Shown piece by piece: positions 18,167 through 26,936 of a stretch of 64,000 nucleotides of DNA. The DNA lies in assembly GCF_023630175.1 (NCBI RefSeq), contig NZ_JALLIN010000036.1:1-64000 (forward strand), in the 5' to 3' direction. Below the pieces are notes generated by a model, which had not been told where the DNA came from, did not search any database, and saw only the letters and a program-made list of their open reading frames with translations. Positions within the stretch are counted from its first letter, which is position 1. The number at the start of each line of letters is the position of its first letter. The stretch comes from Streptomyces cellostaticus. Its GTDB lineage: Bacteria; Actinomycetota; Actinomycetes; Streptomycetales; Streptomycetaceae. The position numbers were made by a program, and so were the translations under genes.

Positions 18167-19372
18167 TCAACGCACCAGGGCCCGGCTGACCCGCAGCGGC
18201 AGACGGGTGGCCGCCTGCAGCCCGTCCGGGTCGTGGAACAGCAGCGGCTCCTGGGTGGACGGGGACACGGCGAAGTCGGGATAGCGGCGCAGCAGCTCGG
18301 TCAGGGCCACCCGCGCCTCCAGCCGGGCGAGCGGAGCGCCCAGGCACACATGGGCGCCCTTGCCGAACGACAGATGGCGGTTGGGCCGGCGGGTGATGTC
18401 GAAGGTGTCTGGGTCGGGGAAGGCCTCCTCGTCCCGGGCCGCCGACACCAGGGCGACGCTGACCAGCGCTCCCTTGGGGACGACATGACCGCTCAGTCGG
18501 GTCTCCCGGGCCGCCCGGCGGTCCAGCCAGATCAGCGGCGACCGGTAGCGCAGCACCTCCTCGATGGCGGAGGGCAGCAGTTCCGGATCCGCGCGCAGCC
18601 GTGCAGTGGCCTCGGGGTGCTCGTCGAAGCAGAGCACGGCGTTGCCGAGGAGGGCGCTGGTGGTGAGGAACCCGGCGATCAGTAGCAGACCCAGGAAGCC
18701 CACGATCTCCTGGTCGTTCAGCCGCCGGCCGTCGGCCTCCGCCCGGATGAGGTCGTGCAGCAGGCCCGATCCTTCGACGGTCCGGTGACGCCGTACATGG
18801 CCGCCGAGGTAGTCGTTCATCTCCCGGATGGCCGGAGCCATGGCGGCCACGCCCTCCTCGCTGCGGATCGCGTCGACCCCGTTGTCCACCAACAGGGCGT
18901 ACGCCCACTTGCGGAAGAGGCCGTGGTCCTCGCGGGGCAGCCCCATCACCTCGGCAATGACCGTCACGGGCAGCGGATGCGCGAGGTCGGCGACCACGTC
19001 CATGGTGTCGTCGCGGGCGTCGGCGGCGTCCAGCAACTGTCGGGTCACCTCCCGGATCCGGGGCTCGAGGTCCGCCACGAACCGGGGGGTGAAGGCCTGG
19101 CTGACCAGGCTGCGGAGCTCCCGGTGTCGGGGCATGTCCATGTTCTGGAAGTTGCCCTGCTGGAACGCGGAAAGCTCCTCCACCGGGGGCATGAACTCGC
19201 TCATGTCGTTGGAGAACGTCTCGGAGTCCTGCATCACCCGCAGTCCGTCCGCGTAGCGGAACACCTGCCACCGCCCGGACACGGGGTCGTGACTGACCGG
19301 CTCGTCACGGCGCATGCGCGCGTAGTGGGCGAGCGTGCGCCGCATGGCGTCGGGGAAGTGCGGGCCGTCCAT
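18167..19372 (-). CDS. Cytochrome P450
   Basis: 401 residues. The ATG at 19372 follows GAGGAGACC; longer starts up to 19450 are unlikely. Motifs seen: I-helix AGFLTTS (residues 233-239), ExxR as EEVLR (271-275), and the heme loop FGKGAHVCLGAPLA with the axial Cys343. It is a soluble bacterial class I P450 that needs ferredoxin partners, which are not encoded nearby. It is last in the ketoreductase-aromatase-P450 direction and probably hydroxylates or couples the aromatic polyketide. The exact substrate is inferred only. Confidence 0.9.
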   Translation of the reverse strand: MDGPHFPDAMRRTLAHYARMRRDEPVSHDPVSGRWQVFRYADGLRVMQDSETFSNDMSEFMPPVEELSAFQQGNFQNMDMPRHRELRSLVSQAFTPRFVADLEPRIREVTRQLLDAADARDDTMDVVADLAHPLPVTVIAEVMGLPREDHGLFRKWAYALLVDNGVDAIRSEEGVAAMAPAIREMNDYLGGHVRRHRTVEGSGLLHDLIRAEADGRRLNDQEIVGFLGLLLIAGFLTTSALLGNAVLCFDEHPEATARLRADPELLPSAIEEVLRYRSPLIWLDRRAARETRLSGHVVPKGALVSVALVSAARDEEAFPDPDTFDITRRPNRHLSFGKGAHVCLGAPLARLEARVALTELLRRYPDFAVSPSTQEPLLFHDPDGLQAATRLPLRVSRALVR

Positions 19373-19465
19373 TAGCGAGGTCTCCTCGTGCCATCGGGTA
19401 GGACTGGACTCGGCGGTGGTTGACACAGCGCGAACGCAAGCAACGCGCATGCGCTCAGGGCGGTT

Positions 19466-20410
19466 TCACCCACTCCGCCGCGCCTCGGTATGAGCCTTGG
19501 CGTGACCGAGCGTCGCCCGGCTGTTAGTGCTCAGCGCGTTCCGGACGTAGTTCCTGGCGTCCGCGACCGTGCGTCCCACACCGAGAACCTTCTCGACGGC
19601 CTCGGGCTTGACGACCACCGTGTGCTGCGAGGTGGCGTCCACCCCGCCGCCGCGCGGCGTGAGCGTCCAGCAGCCGGTGTGGGCGCTCATCAGCGCCGGC
19701 ACGGTGGTCTGCTTGTAGACGATGCGGTCGTCGCCGCGCACCACCCGGACCGACTCGGTGTTGTGCACGGAGCCGTCTGCGGCCTTGGTGTCCATGGCCA
19801 TGACCTGGACGCCCGGCTGGTCCTCGGTCAGTTCGAGCCGGGACACGTGCGGTAGACGCTGCGGCCACAGGTCGGCCCGGTTGAGGAAGTCGAAGACTTC
19901 CCGCGCGTCGCCCTCGATGCGCACCGTGTCCTCGAAGCTGAACATCAGCGCGTCCAGCTCATCGTAGCGTTCGGCGACCCCCTTGATGCCGGCCAGCTCC
20001 GCGTCGCTGTTGCCGTCCAGCGCGGCGTTCACCCAGGCCACGTGCTCGGGGGCGTCGTCGACGACGGTGAAGTCGTGGTGGAGTTCCAGCCGGGTGCGGG
20101 TGGGGGAGAGGGCCGTAGCCCGCCAGGTGCCGCCCATCGAGGTGACGGGGTGCGCCGACACCTCCTGCCGGAAGCGCACCGTGAGGGCCTCCGGGTCGAG
20201 GTCCCGGCGCGAGGTCCACTGCTTCACCTCGCCGCCCGCCGTGGCCCAGATCCGGATGCGCTCGGTGCGCTCGCCCCGTTCCACGTGCTCGACATGGATG
20301 TTGGGGGTGAAGAACACAGGCCAGCGCGACACGTCCGCGATGATGTCGTGGACCACCCGGGCGGGTGCGTCGATCTCGAGCTTGTGCAGGGTGTGGTGCC
20401 TGTCGGACAC
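19466..20410 (-). CDS. Di-domain aromatase/cyclase of type II polyketide biosynthesis
   Basis: 314 residues from a GTG at 20410 preceded by GAGGGAGGG. It consists of two tandem START/Bet v1-like (SRPBCC) domains, residues about 1-150 and 160-314. The first begins HTLHKLEIDAPARVVHDIIADVSRWP and the second VRIEGDAREVFDFLNRADLWPQRLPHV (both shown by motif). This is the ActVII/aromatase class that closes and aromatises the first ring after C9 reduction. It follows the ketoreductase gene with a 35-bp gap and precedes the P450 with 93 bp, so the three are probably one transcript. Confidence 0.9.
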   Translation of the reverse strand: MSDRHHTLHKLEIDAPARVVHDIIADVSRWPVFFTPNIHVEHVERGERTERIRIWATAGGEVKQWTSRRDLDPEALTVRFRQEVSAHPVTSMGGTWRATALSPTRTRLELHHDFTVVDDAPEHVAWVNAALDGNSDAELAGIKGVAERYDELDALMFSFEDTVRIEGDAREVFDFLNRADLWPQRLPHVSRLELTEDQPGVQVMAMDTKAADGSVHNTESVRVVRGDDRIVYKQTTVPALMSAHTGCWTLTPRGGGVDATSQHTVVVKPEAVEKVLGVGRTVADARNYVRNALSTNSRATLGHAKAHTEARRSG

Positions 20411-20445
20411 GGGGCCCTCCCTCTTGTCTCGGCCGTATGCCGGGA

Positions 20446-21231
20446 TCAGTAGTTGCCCAGGCCGCCGCAGACGTTCAGCGCCTGGGCCGTGATGGATGCC
20501 GCGGTGTCGCTCACCAGATAGCCGACGAGGCCGGCCACCTCCTCCGGCGTGGAGTAGCGTCCCAGCGGGATCTTTGCCTGGAACTGCTCCAGGACGTCCT
20601 CCTCGGTGGTCCCCCAGGCGGCGGCGTAGCCAGCCCGCACCCGCTGGGCCATCGGAGTCTCGACGTAGCCCGGGCAAACCGCGTTGACGGTGACGCCGGT
20701 CGGCGCGAGCTCCTTGCCGAGCGCTTTGGAGAAGCCGATCACCCCGTGCTTGGACGCCGAGTAGGGCGCCGCGAGCACCACGCCCTGTTTGCCGCCGGTG
20801 GAGGCGATGCTGATGACCCGGCCCCAGCCGCGCTCCCGCATCCCGGAGCGCTTGAGCACCTCGCGGGTGACCAGGAAGACGCTGTTGAGGTTGGTGTCGA
20901 TGACGTCGTACCAGGTCTCGTCGGGGAGGTCGGCGGTGACCCCGCCGCCGTTGCGGCCGGCGTTGTTCACCAGGACGTCGACCCGGCCGTACGCCCCGAG
21001 GGCGGAGTCCACCAGGGCCCGGACCGAGGTCTTGTCCCGTACGTCGCACGACGTGCCGTCGGCCTCGTGGCCGACGGCACGCAGTTCCTCCACCGTCCGC
21101 TTCACGGCGTCCGTGTCCCGTGCGCAGAGGAACACCGCCAGGCCCGCGCGGGCCAGGTCCCAGGCGACGGACAGCCCGATGCCGCTGGTGGCGCCCGTGA
21201 CGAGGGCCACCCGCCGATCGTCGTTCGCCAT
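20446..21231 (-). CDS. ActIII-type polyketide C9 ketoreductase (SDR)
   Basis: 261 residues, identical in length to actinorhodin ActIII. NADPH motif TGATSGIG (12-19), NNAG at 89-92, and catalytic Ser144, Tyr157 and Lys161 (PYSASKHG) fall at the ActIII positions. PGYVETPMAQRVR forms the substrate lid. It reduces the C9 carbonyl of the nascent poly-beta-ketone, so the product should be a reduced-type aromatic polyketide. A SARP box with a -10-like hexamer lies 36-67 bp upstream of its start. Confidence 0.93.
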   Translation of the reverse strand: MANDDRRVALVTGATSGIGLSVAWDLARAGLAVFLCARDTDAVKRTVEELRAVGHEADGTSCDVRDKTSVRALVDSALGAYGRVDVLVNNAGRNGGGVTADLPDETWYDVIDTNLNSVFLVTREVLKRSGMRERGWGRVISIASTGGKQGVVLAAPYSASKHGVIGFSKALGKELAPTGVTVNAVCPGYVETPMAQRVRAGYAAAWGTTEEDVLEQFQAKIPLGRYSTPEEVAGLVGYLVSDTAASITAQALNVCGGLGNY

Positions 21232-21266
21232 GGTCTGGTCTCCCCTCGTCGGTGATGTCGGCCCTC

Positions 21267-21298
21267 ACCGTGGCCTGGTCGGCTCGAACCGAGGTAGA
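21267..21298 (-). promoter_or_regulatory. SARP box and -10 for the ketoreductase operon
   Basis: Read on the minus strand: TCTACCT, 4 bases, TCGAGCC (heptamer starts 11 bp apart), then 8 bases and the -10-like CACGGT at 21267-21272. The geometry matches that known for SARP activators such as ActII-ORF4 and DnrI. Confidence 0.6.
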
Positions 21299-21335
21299 AG
21301 ACCGCTGGACGCCGTGCGCGGCCCGGGCGCCGGGC

Positions 21336-21353
21336 TCCAGCCCGGATCGAGGC
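21336..21353 (+). promoter_or_regulatory. Possible SARP box for the SnoaL-like gene
   Basis: TCCAGCC at 21336 and TCGAGGC at 21347, 11 bp apart, about 60 bp before the start at 21416. The -10 position (8 bp on) reads GCCGGC, which is poor, so confidence is lower than for the other boxes. Confidence 0.45.
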
Positions 21354-21415
21354 GGGCTGCAGCCGGCCGGCGGACCCTTCGGGGAACCCAAGGCCTGATT
21401 CAGGAGGAAAACCGC

Positions 21416-21871
21416 ATGTCGATCGCCGAGACGGTGTCCACCGACCCCACCCTCGCCGGACCGTACCAGCTGGTCCAGCAGTTCTATGCACGGCAGATGC
21501 GGCTGCTGGACGACGGCCGGGCGGAGGAGTGGGCCGAGACCTTCACTTCCGACGGCGTCTTCAACGCCAACGCCTTCCCGCAGCCGGTCGTGGGGCGCGC
21601 CGCGATCGCCGCGGCCGCGCGTGCCGCCGTCGACGACTATGCCCGGCGCGGCATCCAGCGCCGCCACTGGCTGGGCATGCTGTCGGTCCGCCCGGGGGAC
21701 GGCGAGGAGCTGCTCGTCGGCTCCTACGCGCTGGTGGTGGAGACACCGCGCGGCGGCACCCCCGAGATCCGCTCCAGCAGCATCTGCGACGACGTCCTGG
21801 TGCACGAGTACGGCACCTGGCGGGTGAAGGACCGTCAGATCCGCCGGGACGACATCCGACCCGGCGCCTGA
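21416..21871 (+). CDS. SnoaL-like (NTF2-fold) polyketide-associated protein
   Basis: 151 residues after a strong AGGAGG. It has the SnoaL/NTF2-like fold pattern: an N-terminal helix (YQLVQQFYARQMRLLDDGRAEEW), the FTSDGVFNAN strand, then VVGRAAIAAAARAAV and C-terminal strands (GTWRVKDRQIRRDD). Relatives act as polyketide cyclases, dehydratases or hydroxylases in aromatic clusters. Which of these applies is not shown. It is transcribed divergently from the ketoreductase and convergently to the ACP gene. Confidence 0.8.
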   Translation: MSIAETVSTDPTLAGPYQLVQQFYARQMRLLDDGRAEEWAETFTSDGVFNANAFPQPVVGRAAIAAAARAAVDDYARRGIQRRHWLGMLSVRPGDGEELLVGSYALVVETPRGGTPEIRSSSICDDVLVHEYGTWRVKDRQIRRDDIRPGA

Positions 21872-21936
21872 ACCGGCGACGACCCCCGGGCACGCCTGAA
21901 CCAGCCGTGACCCCTGCGCCCGGCCGGCTACGACGA

Positions 21937-21967
21937 AGGGGGCGGGGCCCGAAGGTCCCGCCCTCCT
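21937..21967. terminator. Hairpin between convergent SnoaL-like and ACP genes
   Basis: An imperfect GC-rich stem (GGGGGCGGGGCCC ... GGTCCCGCCCTC, loop GAA-like), between the two gene ends. On the minus strand it reads with a TTCG tetraloop. It is likely to terminate both transcripts. Confidence 0.55.
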
Positions 21968-21986
21968 CCTCTGTCTGCCACCGCCG

Positions 21987-22253
21987 TCACGCCGGCCGAG
22001 CCACCTCGCTCAGACCGTCGTTCATGCGCGCCAGGAACTGGCGTGGCGTCGTCGCCTCCGCCACCACCTCGTCCGGCAGCGTGAGGCCGTAGTCCTGCTC
22101 GATACGGCCGATCACCTGCAGCATCGCCAGGGAGTCGTAGCCGAGGTTGGTGAAGGAACGGTCCAGGACGTCGCCGTCCAGGTCCACCCCTTCCTCCTCG
22201 CCCGCGCACTCGCGCAGCAGGCCGGTGAGTTGCTCAAGGGTCATCTCCGCCAT
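21987..22253 (-). CDS. Acyl carrier protein of the minimal type II PKS
   Basis: 88 residues. The phosphopantetheine attachment site is Ser41 in LGYDSLAMLQV. The flanking ACP helices are present (MTLEQLTGLLREC and PRQFLARMNDGL). Start at 22253 with GAAAGG upstream, not the ATG three codons earlier. It lies 23 bp after KS-beta and completes the usual KS-alpha, KS-beta, ACP order. Confidence 0.93.
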   Translation of the reverse strand: MAEMTLEQLTGLLRECAGEEEGVDLDGDVLDRSFTNLGYDSLAMLQVIGRIEQDYGLTLPDEVVAEATTPRQFLARMNDGLSEVARPA

Positions 22254-22276
22254 GGGGCACACCTTTCTGGGGATCT

Positions 22277-23503
22277 TCAGCTGTCGGGCACGGCGGTCAC
22301 CACCGCGGCCGCGTTGAACCCGCCGTGGCCGCGCGCGAGCACCAGCGCGTGGCGTACCGGGCCGCGGCGTACGGCGGTGACCAGGTCGACGGGGCAGTCG
22401 TCGGCGGGGGAGGTCACATGGACGGTCGGCGGGATCAGCCCCTCGTGGACCGACAGCAGCGCCGCCGCCAGGTCCAGGGCCGCGCCACCGGCCAGCAAAC
22501 GCCCGGTCATTGTCTTGGGGACGGTCACCGGCACGCCCCGGGGACCGAAGACCCGGGCCAGGGCGTCGGCCTCCTGCCGGTCGAGGTCGCGGATCCCGGC
22601 GCCGTCGGCGAAGACCACGTCGATGTCGCCGGCGGCGAGTCCGGCGTCGTCCAGGGCCAGTTCCACCGCCCGGCGCAGGCCGGGCTCGGCGTCGGTGCCG
22701 GGTGCCGGGTCGAACGTGGCGGCGTAGCCGGCGAGTGCGCCGTACGTCCGGGCACCGCGCGCCCGGGCCGCGGCGGCGTCCTCCAGGATCAGGATCGCGC
22801 CCCCCTCGCCGGCCACATGGCCGCGGGCGTCACCGGCGAACGGCAGGTAGGCCCGCTCCGGTTCGGCGACGGTGCTCATGCGTCCGCCTGCCAGATGACC
22901 GGTCCAGCCCCAGGGGCAGAGGGACCCGTCGACGCCTCCGGTCACCATCAGCGCGCTGCCCTTGCGCAGCTGACGGCGGGCCTGGGCCACCACGTCCAGT
23001 CCGCCGGCCTGCTCGGTGACCAGGACGCCGCTCGGCCCGCGCAGCCCGTGTCTGATAGAGATCTGGCCGGCGTTGACGGCGTAGAACCAGGCGAAGGACT
23101 GGTACGCGCTGACGAACTGTCCGCCCTTGCTCCACAGGGCCTGCAACTCGCGCTGGCCGAACTCGAACCCACCGGCCGAGGCCGCGGTAACCACGCCGGC
23201 GGCGTACTCCGGCAGGCCGTCCGGATCCACATTGGCGTCGGAGAGCGCCTCCTCGGCGGCGGTGAGCGCGAGCCGGGTCATGTGATCGGTCTGCGGCAGT
23301 AGCCGGCTGGGGATGTGCCGCTCCGGCTCGTAGTCGGGCACCTCGCCGGCGAGGGTGGCCGGATAGCCGGTGGCGTCGAAGCGGGAGACCGGACGGATGC
23401 CGTGCTCGCCCGCCAGGGTGGCCCGCCACCAGGCCTCGGTGCCCAGCCCGTTGGGGGCCGTGACGCCGATGCCAGTGAAGAGCGGGGATGCCGTGCTGCT
23501 CAT
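22277..23503 (-). CDS. Ketosynthase beta / chain length factor
   Basis: 408 residues of the condensing-enzyme fold. The active-site Cys is replaced by Gln165 (LVTEQAGGLD), the hallmark of chain length factors. It pairs with KS-alpha to set the length of the poly-beta-ketone. The ATG at 23503 overlaps the KS-alpha stop as ATGA, giving translational coupling and equal dosage. Chain length (C16 to C24 or more) cannot be read reliably by eye; comparing residues at the KS/CLF tunnel gate would be needed. Confidence 0.93.
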   Translation of the reverse strand: MSSTASPLFTGIGVTAPNGLGTEAWWRATLAGEHGIRPVSRFDATGYPATLAGEVPDYEPERHIPSRLLPQTDHMTRLALTAAEEALSDANVDPDGLPEYAAGVVTAASAGGFEFGQRELQALWSKGGQFVSAYQSFAWFYAVNAGQISIRHGLRGPSGVLVTEQAGGLDVVAQARRQLRKGSALMVTGGVDGSLCPWGWTGHLAGGRMSTVAEPERAYLPFAGDARGHVAGEGGAILILEDAAAARARGARTYGALAGYAATFDPAPGTDAEPGLRRAVELALDDAGLAAGDIDVVFADGAGIRDLDRQEADALARVFGPRGVPVTVPKTMTGRLLAGGAALDLAAALLSVHEGLIPPTVHVTSPADDCPVDLVTAVRRGPVRHALVLARGHGGFNAAAVVTAVPDS

Positions 23504-24771
23504 GCGGCCCTCCGATCCGGGCGGGTGAGCACCATGGCGCTCTGGAAGCCGCCGAAGCCGCTGCCGACCGTCAGCACCGTGTCCACCCGTGTTTCGCGCG
23601 CCGTCAGCGGCGTGTAGTCCAGGTCGCACTCCGGGTCGGGCTCATGCAGGTTCGCGGTCGGCGGTACGACGCCGTGCTCGACGGCGAGGGCGCAGGCGGC
23701 GATCTCCAGCGCGCCGATCGCGCCCAGCGAGTGGCCGATCATCGACTTGATCGAGCTGACCGGGACGGCGTAGGCCCGCTCACCCAGGCTGCGTTTGAAC
23801 GCGGCGGTCTCGTGCCGGTCGTTCTGCTTGGTGCCCGAGCCGTGGGCGTTGACGTAGTCGACGTCGGTGGGGTCGGTCCGGGCGTCGTCGAGGGCCGTAC
23901 GGATCGCCTCGGCCATCTCGGCGCCGTCCGCGCGCAGGCCCGTCATGTGGTACGCGTTGCTGCGCGAGGCGAACCCGGCGATCTCGGCGTACACATGGGC
24001 GCCGCGGGCGCGGGCCCGCTCCAGTTCCTCCAGGACGAACACGGCCGCGCCCTCGCCCAGCACGAACCCGTTGCGGGTCCGGTCGAAGGGCCGGGAGGCG
24101 TGGGCCGCGTCGTCGTTGCGGGGGGTGGTCGCCTTGATCGCGTCGAAGCAGGCGACGGAGATGGGCGAGACGGGGGCGTCGGTGGCCCCGGCCACCATGA
24201 GGTCCGCGCTGCCCTCACGGATAAGTTGCACCGCGTGCCCGACGGAGTCGAGGCCGGAGGTGCAGCCGGTGGAGACCAGCGCCGTCGGGCCCTGTGCGCC
24301 GACCGCCCAGGCCACCTCCCGGGCGAAGGAACTGGGGACGAAGAAGTCGAACAGGTGGGGAACGGCGTACGTGTGGTCCACCAGCCAGGTGGCACCGCCG
24401 TCGCTGACCACCGCGTACTCGCTGTCCAGGCCCATCGTGGCCCCGACGGCGCTGCCGATGGTGACGCCGGTGCGGCAGGGGTCCGTGTCGGCCGTCTCCA
24501 GCCCGCTGTCCACCACTGCCTCACGGGCGGCGACCACTGCGAACTGCGCGGCGCGGTCCATGCGCCGGATCTCCTGCGGACGCAGTCCGGAGGCCACGGG
24601 ATCGAAGTCGACCTCGGCGGCCACCCGGGAGCGGAACGACGAGGCGTCGAACAGGGAGATGGTGCGGGTGGCGGTGCGTCCCTCGGTCAGCAGCGACCAG
24701 AACGGCTTGGTCCCGCCGCTTCCGCCGGGGGCGACGACCCCGATTCCGGTGATGGCGACGCGCCTGCTCAT
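23500..24771 (-). CDS. Ketosynthase alpha of type II PKS
   Basis: 423 residues. The active-site Cys170 (STGCTSGLD) and the two catalytic His (NAHGSGT, His310; SMIGHSLGA, His347) are intact. It catalyses decarboxylative condensation of malonyl-ACP. Start at the ATG at 24771 (MSRRVAITGIGVVAPGG); the longer frame to 24909 is not protein-like. It lies 205 bp downstream of the cyclase gene and is probably co-transcribed with it. No separate priming KSIII or acyltransferase is present in the window, so an acetate starter is the simplest assumption. Confidence 0.95.
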   Translation of the reverse strand: MSRRVAITGIGVVAPGGSGGTKPFWSLLTEGRTATRTISLFDASSFRSRVAAEVDFDPVASGLRPQEIRRMDRAAQFAVVAAREAVVDSGLETADTDPCRTGVTIGSAVGATMGLDSEYAVVSDGGATWLVDHTYAVPHLFDFFVPSSFAREVAWAVGAQGPTALVSTGCTSGLDSVGHAVQLIREGSADLMVAGATDAPVSPISVACFDAIKATTPRNDDAAHASRPFDRTRNGFVLGEGAAVFVLEELERARARGAHVYAEIAGFASRSNAYHMTGLRADGAEMAEAIRTALDDARTDPTDVDYVNAHGSGTKQNDRHETAAFKRSLGERAYAVPVSSIKSMIGHSLGAIGALEIAACALAVEHGVVPPTANLHEPDPECDLDYTPLTARETRVDTVLTVGSGFGGFQSAMVLTRPDRRAA

Positions 24772-24976
24772 CGGGGCCCGCCCGTCCGCGCCGCCGCGGG
24801 GCGAGCTGTGGGGTGGGAGGGGCGGGTGGGCTGTATGTGCACGGGGACGTCCTCTCTGCCGAGTCGGTTCCTGCGGCCCGGCGCCCGTACGACGGGCTCC
24901 GTGCGGCATCCCCGACGATGAGCCGGTGTCCTCAAACGCTGCTCGACCGGTGGCTGAGTCCTGCGCCGAGCGTGGT

Positions 24977-25750
24977 TCACCCGTCCACGAGCGCCACCGC
25001 GCGCGCCCAGCCGGCGCCCCCGTTCCTGATCTTCACGGGAAAGCAGCAGACTTGGAAGCCGGTCGACGCAGGCAGGTCCTCCAGGTGGGCCAGCCGCTCG
25101 ATCTGGCAATACTCCGTACGGCGTCCGGCGAAGTGGGCCGGCCACAGGACCGACGGGTCGCCGCTCTCCCGGTAGCGCCTGATCATGTCGGGGAAGGGCG
25201 CGTCGAGGCTCCAAGCATCGGTGCCGATGACTCGGACCCCGAAGTCCAGCAGGTACTCGGTGGCGGGCCCGTCGAGACCGGCGAAGTCCGTGAAGTAGCG
25301 GGGGGTTCCGGCGTGCTGGGCGGCGCCGGTGCGCAGCAGCACGATGTCCAGGGGCTCGGGCTGGCGTCCGACGCGTTTGATCGCGTCTTGGATCTGGTCG
25401 CGGTCGATCACGCCCGTGCCGACGTCGGAGACGTCGAGCAGCATTCCGGGCCGCAGGAACCACTCCAGCGGCATCCGGTCGATGTGCCGGGGTACCCCGT
25501 ACGAGGCGGTGGACCCGTAGTGCGAGGGCGCGTCGACATGGGTGCCGGTGTGGCTGGTCAGGGTCAGCGTGTCCAGTGACAGCAGTTCGCCGCCGGGCAG
25601 TTCGGACGGGTCGAGGTCCAGCCCGAAGTGCCGTTTCATTTCCTCGCTCATGTGACGGGCGCCCTCGGCGGGCGTCATGATGTCGTGCCGGACGGGGTCG
25701 GGCTCCCATCCGTCGGCGTCGATCGGTGAGGACAGGTCGATGATGCGCAC
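24977..25750 (-). CDS. Polyketide cyclase of the PF04199 (kynurenine formamidase-like) family
   Basis: 257 residues from a GTG at 25750 with GGAGA upstream. The metal-binding family motif is TSHTGTHVDAPSHYG (residues about 72-86). Further family features are IIDLSSPID at the start and DIVLLRTG. Members in aromatic clusters, for example anthracycline second/third ring cyclases as I recall them, close later rings. It heads the probable cyclase-KS-alpha-KS-beta-ACP operon and has a good SARP box upstream. Confidence 0.82.
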   Translation of the reverse strand: MRIIDLSSPIDADGWEPDPVRHDIMTPAEGARHMSEEMKRHFGLDLDPSELPGGELLSLDTLTLTSHTGTHVDAPSHYGSTASYGVPRHIDRMPLEWFLRPGMLLDVSDVGTGVIDRDQIQDAIKRVGRQPEPLDIVLLRTGAAQHAGTPRYFTDFAGLDGPATEYLLDFGVRVIGTDAWSLDAPFPDMIRRYRESGDPSVLWPAHFAGRRTEYCQIERLAHLEDLPASTGFQVCCFPVKIRNGGAGWARAVALVDG

Positions 25751-25811
25751 GGCTGTCTCCGGTCCGGTGGGATGGCCGGTCCGTCCCGGGTGACGGACCG
25801 TCGTGCCCGCC

Positions 25812-25843
25812 ACTGTGCGGCCCGGCCCTCGAACCCGGATCGA
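25812..25843 (-). promoter_or_regulatory. SARP box and -10 for the cyclase/minimal PKS operon
   Basis: Minus strand: TCGATCCGGGTTCGAGGG, two TCGA heptamers 11 bp apart (ending at 25826), then 8 bases and CACAGT at 25812-25817. The GGGTTCGAG core is shared with the box before the flavin oxidase and the one before the SDR/rhamnose operon. Confidence 0.65.
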
Positions 25844-26327
25844 GGTCGGCGCATATCCGTTTGCAGGTGAGGGGAACCAGTCCGGCGGCGTGCTCACGCA
25901 GGGCCGGGAGAAGCCGTACGCGACGGGCGGGCGGCACCGCGGGGACGACCACCGGAACCTCCCGGGACCGACATCCGCGCCGTGTTAATAAAGTTGGACC
26001 AATGATTGAACCTCCATGTAGTCTGCACGCGAATCATCACGTGTGTTGCAGTCGGCTGGGGAAGGACACGTCGCGGGGACCGGTGCGTGGCCCGGGAATA
26101 CCGCCTCGCGTGACAGACGAACCCTCCTGATAAAACCTCGGACGGGGTATCCATAAGGACCGTGCCTGACCGACCGTCGGGTAAGGGCCGACCCGCAGAG
26201 AACACCGGCGGAGCAGCGGCGGATATTTCCGCCCGATCCGTCGAATGGTCCCGCGGCCCACTCCGGCTGAATTCGCGAACCAGCCGCACGCCCGGTAATC
26301 CAGGGTTCTGTCATATAGGGGGAACGC
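25844..26327. promoter_or_regulatory. Intergenic region upstream of the response regulator
   Basis: 484 bp. An AT-richer tract at 25984-26045 contains TTGGAC (25994) and TAGTCT (26019) 19 bases apart, a weak promoter candidate for the plus-strand response regulator. GGGGGAAC at 26318 is its ribosome binding site. No open frame here is convincing. Confidence 0.35.
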
Positions 26328-26936
26328 GTGGTACGAGTACTGCTCGCGGAGGACGAACACCTGATACGGGGTGCCCTCACGGCCCTGCTGAGCGAGGAGG
26401 TCGGAATCGAAGTCGTCGCGGACACCGGTACCGGCCGTTCGGTGTTGTCCCTGTCACTTCAGTACCGGCCCGATGTCGTCGTCCTCGACGTGATGCTGCC
26501 GGACATGACCGGACTGGAGGTCGCGGAACAACTCCAGGAACACCTGCCGTCCTGTCGCATTCTGCTGCTCACCAGTCTCGGGATCCCGGGCACCGTCCGT
26601 CAGGCGCTGGAACAGCAGGTCGACGGCTACCTGTTGAAGGACGCCCCGCCCGCGGCGCTGGCCGACGCGATCCACAAGGTCGCGGGCGGCCAGCGGGTCA
26701 TCGCCCCGAGGCTGATGCTGGCCGCGTGGGAGAGCCGCGCCAACCCGCTCACGCCCCGGGAGACGGAGATCCTGCGCTGGGCCTCCGAAGGGGGCAGTGT
26801 GCGGGACGTCGCGGACGCCGCCCGGCTGTCGTCGGGGACCGTCCGCAACCATCTCAGCAGCATCGTCACGAAGCTCGGGGCGCGCAGTCGTCTCGACGCG
26901 GTCCGGATAGCCCAGGACGCGGGCTGGTTGCCCTGA
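26328..26936 (+). CDS. NarL/LuxR-type response regulator
   Basis: 202 residues from a GTG at 26328. The receiver domain (1-120) has acidic residues in LAEDE, phospho-acceptor Asp54 (VVVLDVMLPD) and Lys in YLLKDAPP. The C-terminal LuxR helix-turn-helix (140-200) reads NPLTPRETEILRWASEGGS, with DVADAARLSSGTVRNHLS as recognition region. It probably acts with the histidine kinase encoded convergently, 3-prime ends overlapping by 71 bp. Position inside the cluster suggests pathway control or self-resistance signalling, by inference. Confidence 0.88.
   Translation: MVRVLLAEDEHLIRGALTALLSEEVGIEVVADTGTGRSVLSLSLQYRPDVVVLDVMLPDMTGLEVAEQLQEHLPSCRILLLTSLGIPGTVRQALEQQVDGYLLKDAPPAALADAIHKVAGGQRVIAPRLMLAAWESRANPLTPRETEILRWASEGGSVRDVADAARLSSGTVRNHLSSIVTKLGARSRLDAVRIAQDAGWLP

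Noticed and set aside
23488..25579. Long plus-strand open frames opposite the KS genes
   Set aside because: Shadows of KS-alpha, KS-beta and the cyclase, which have complete active-site motifs on the minus strand.
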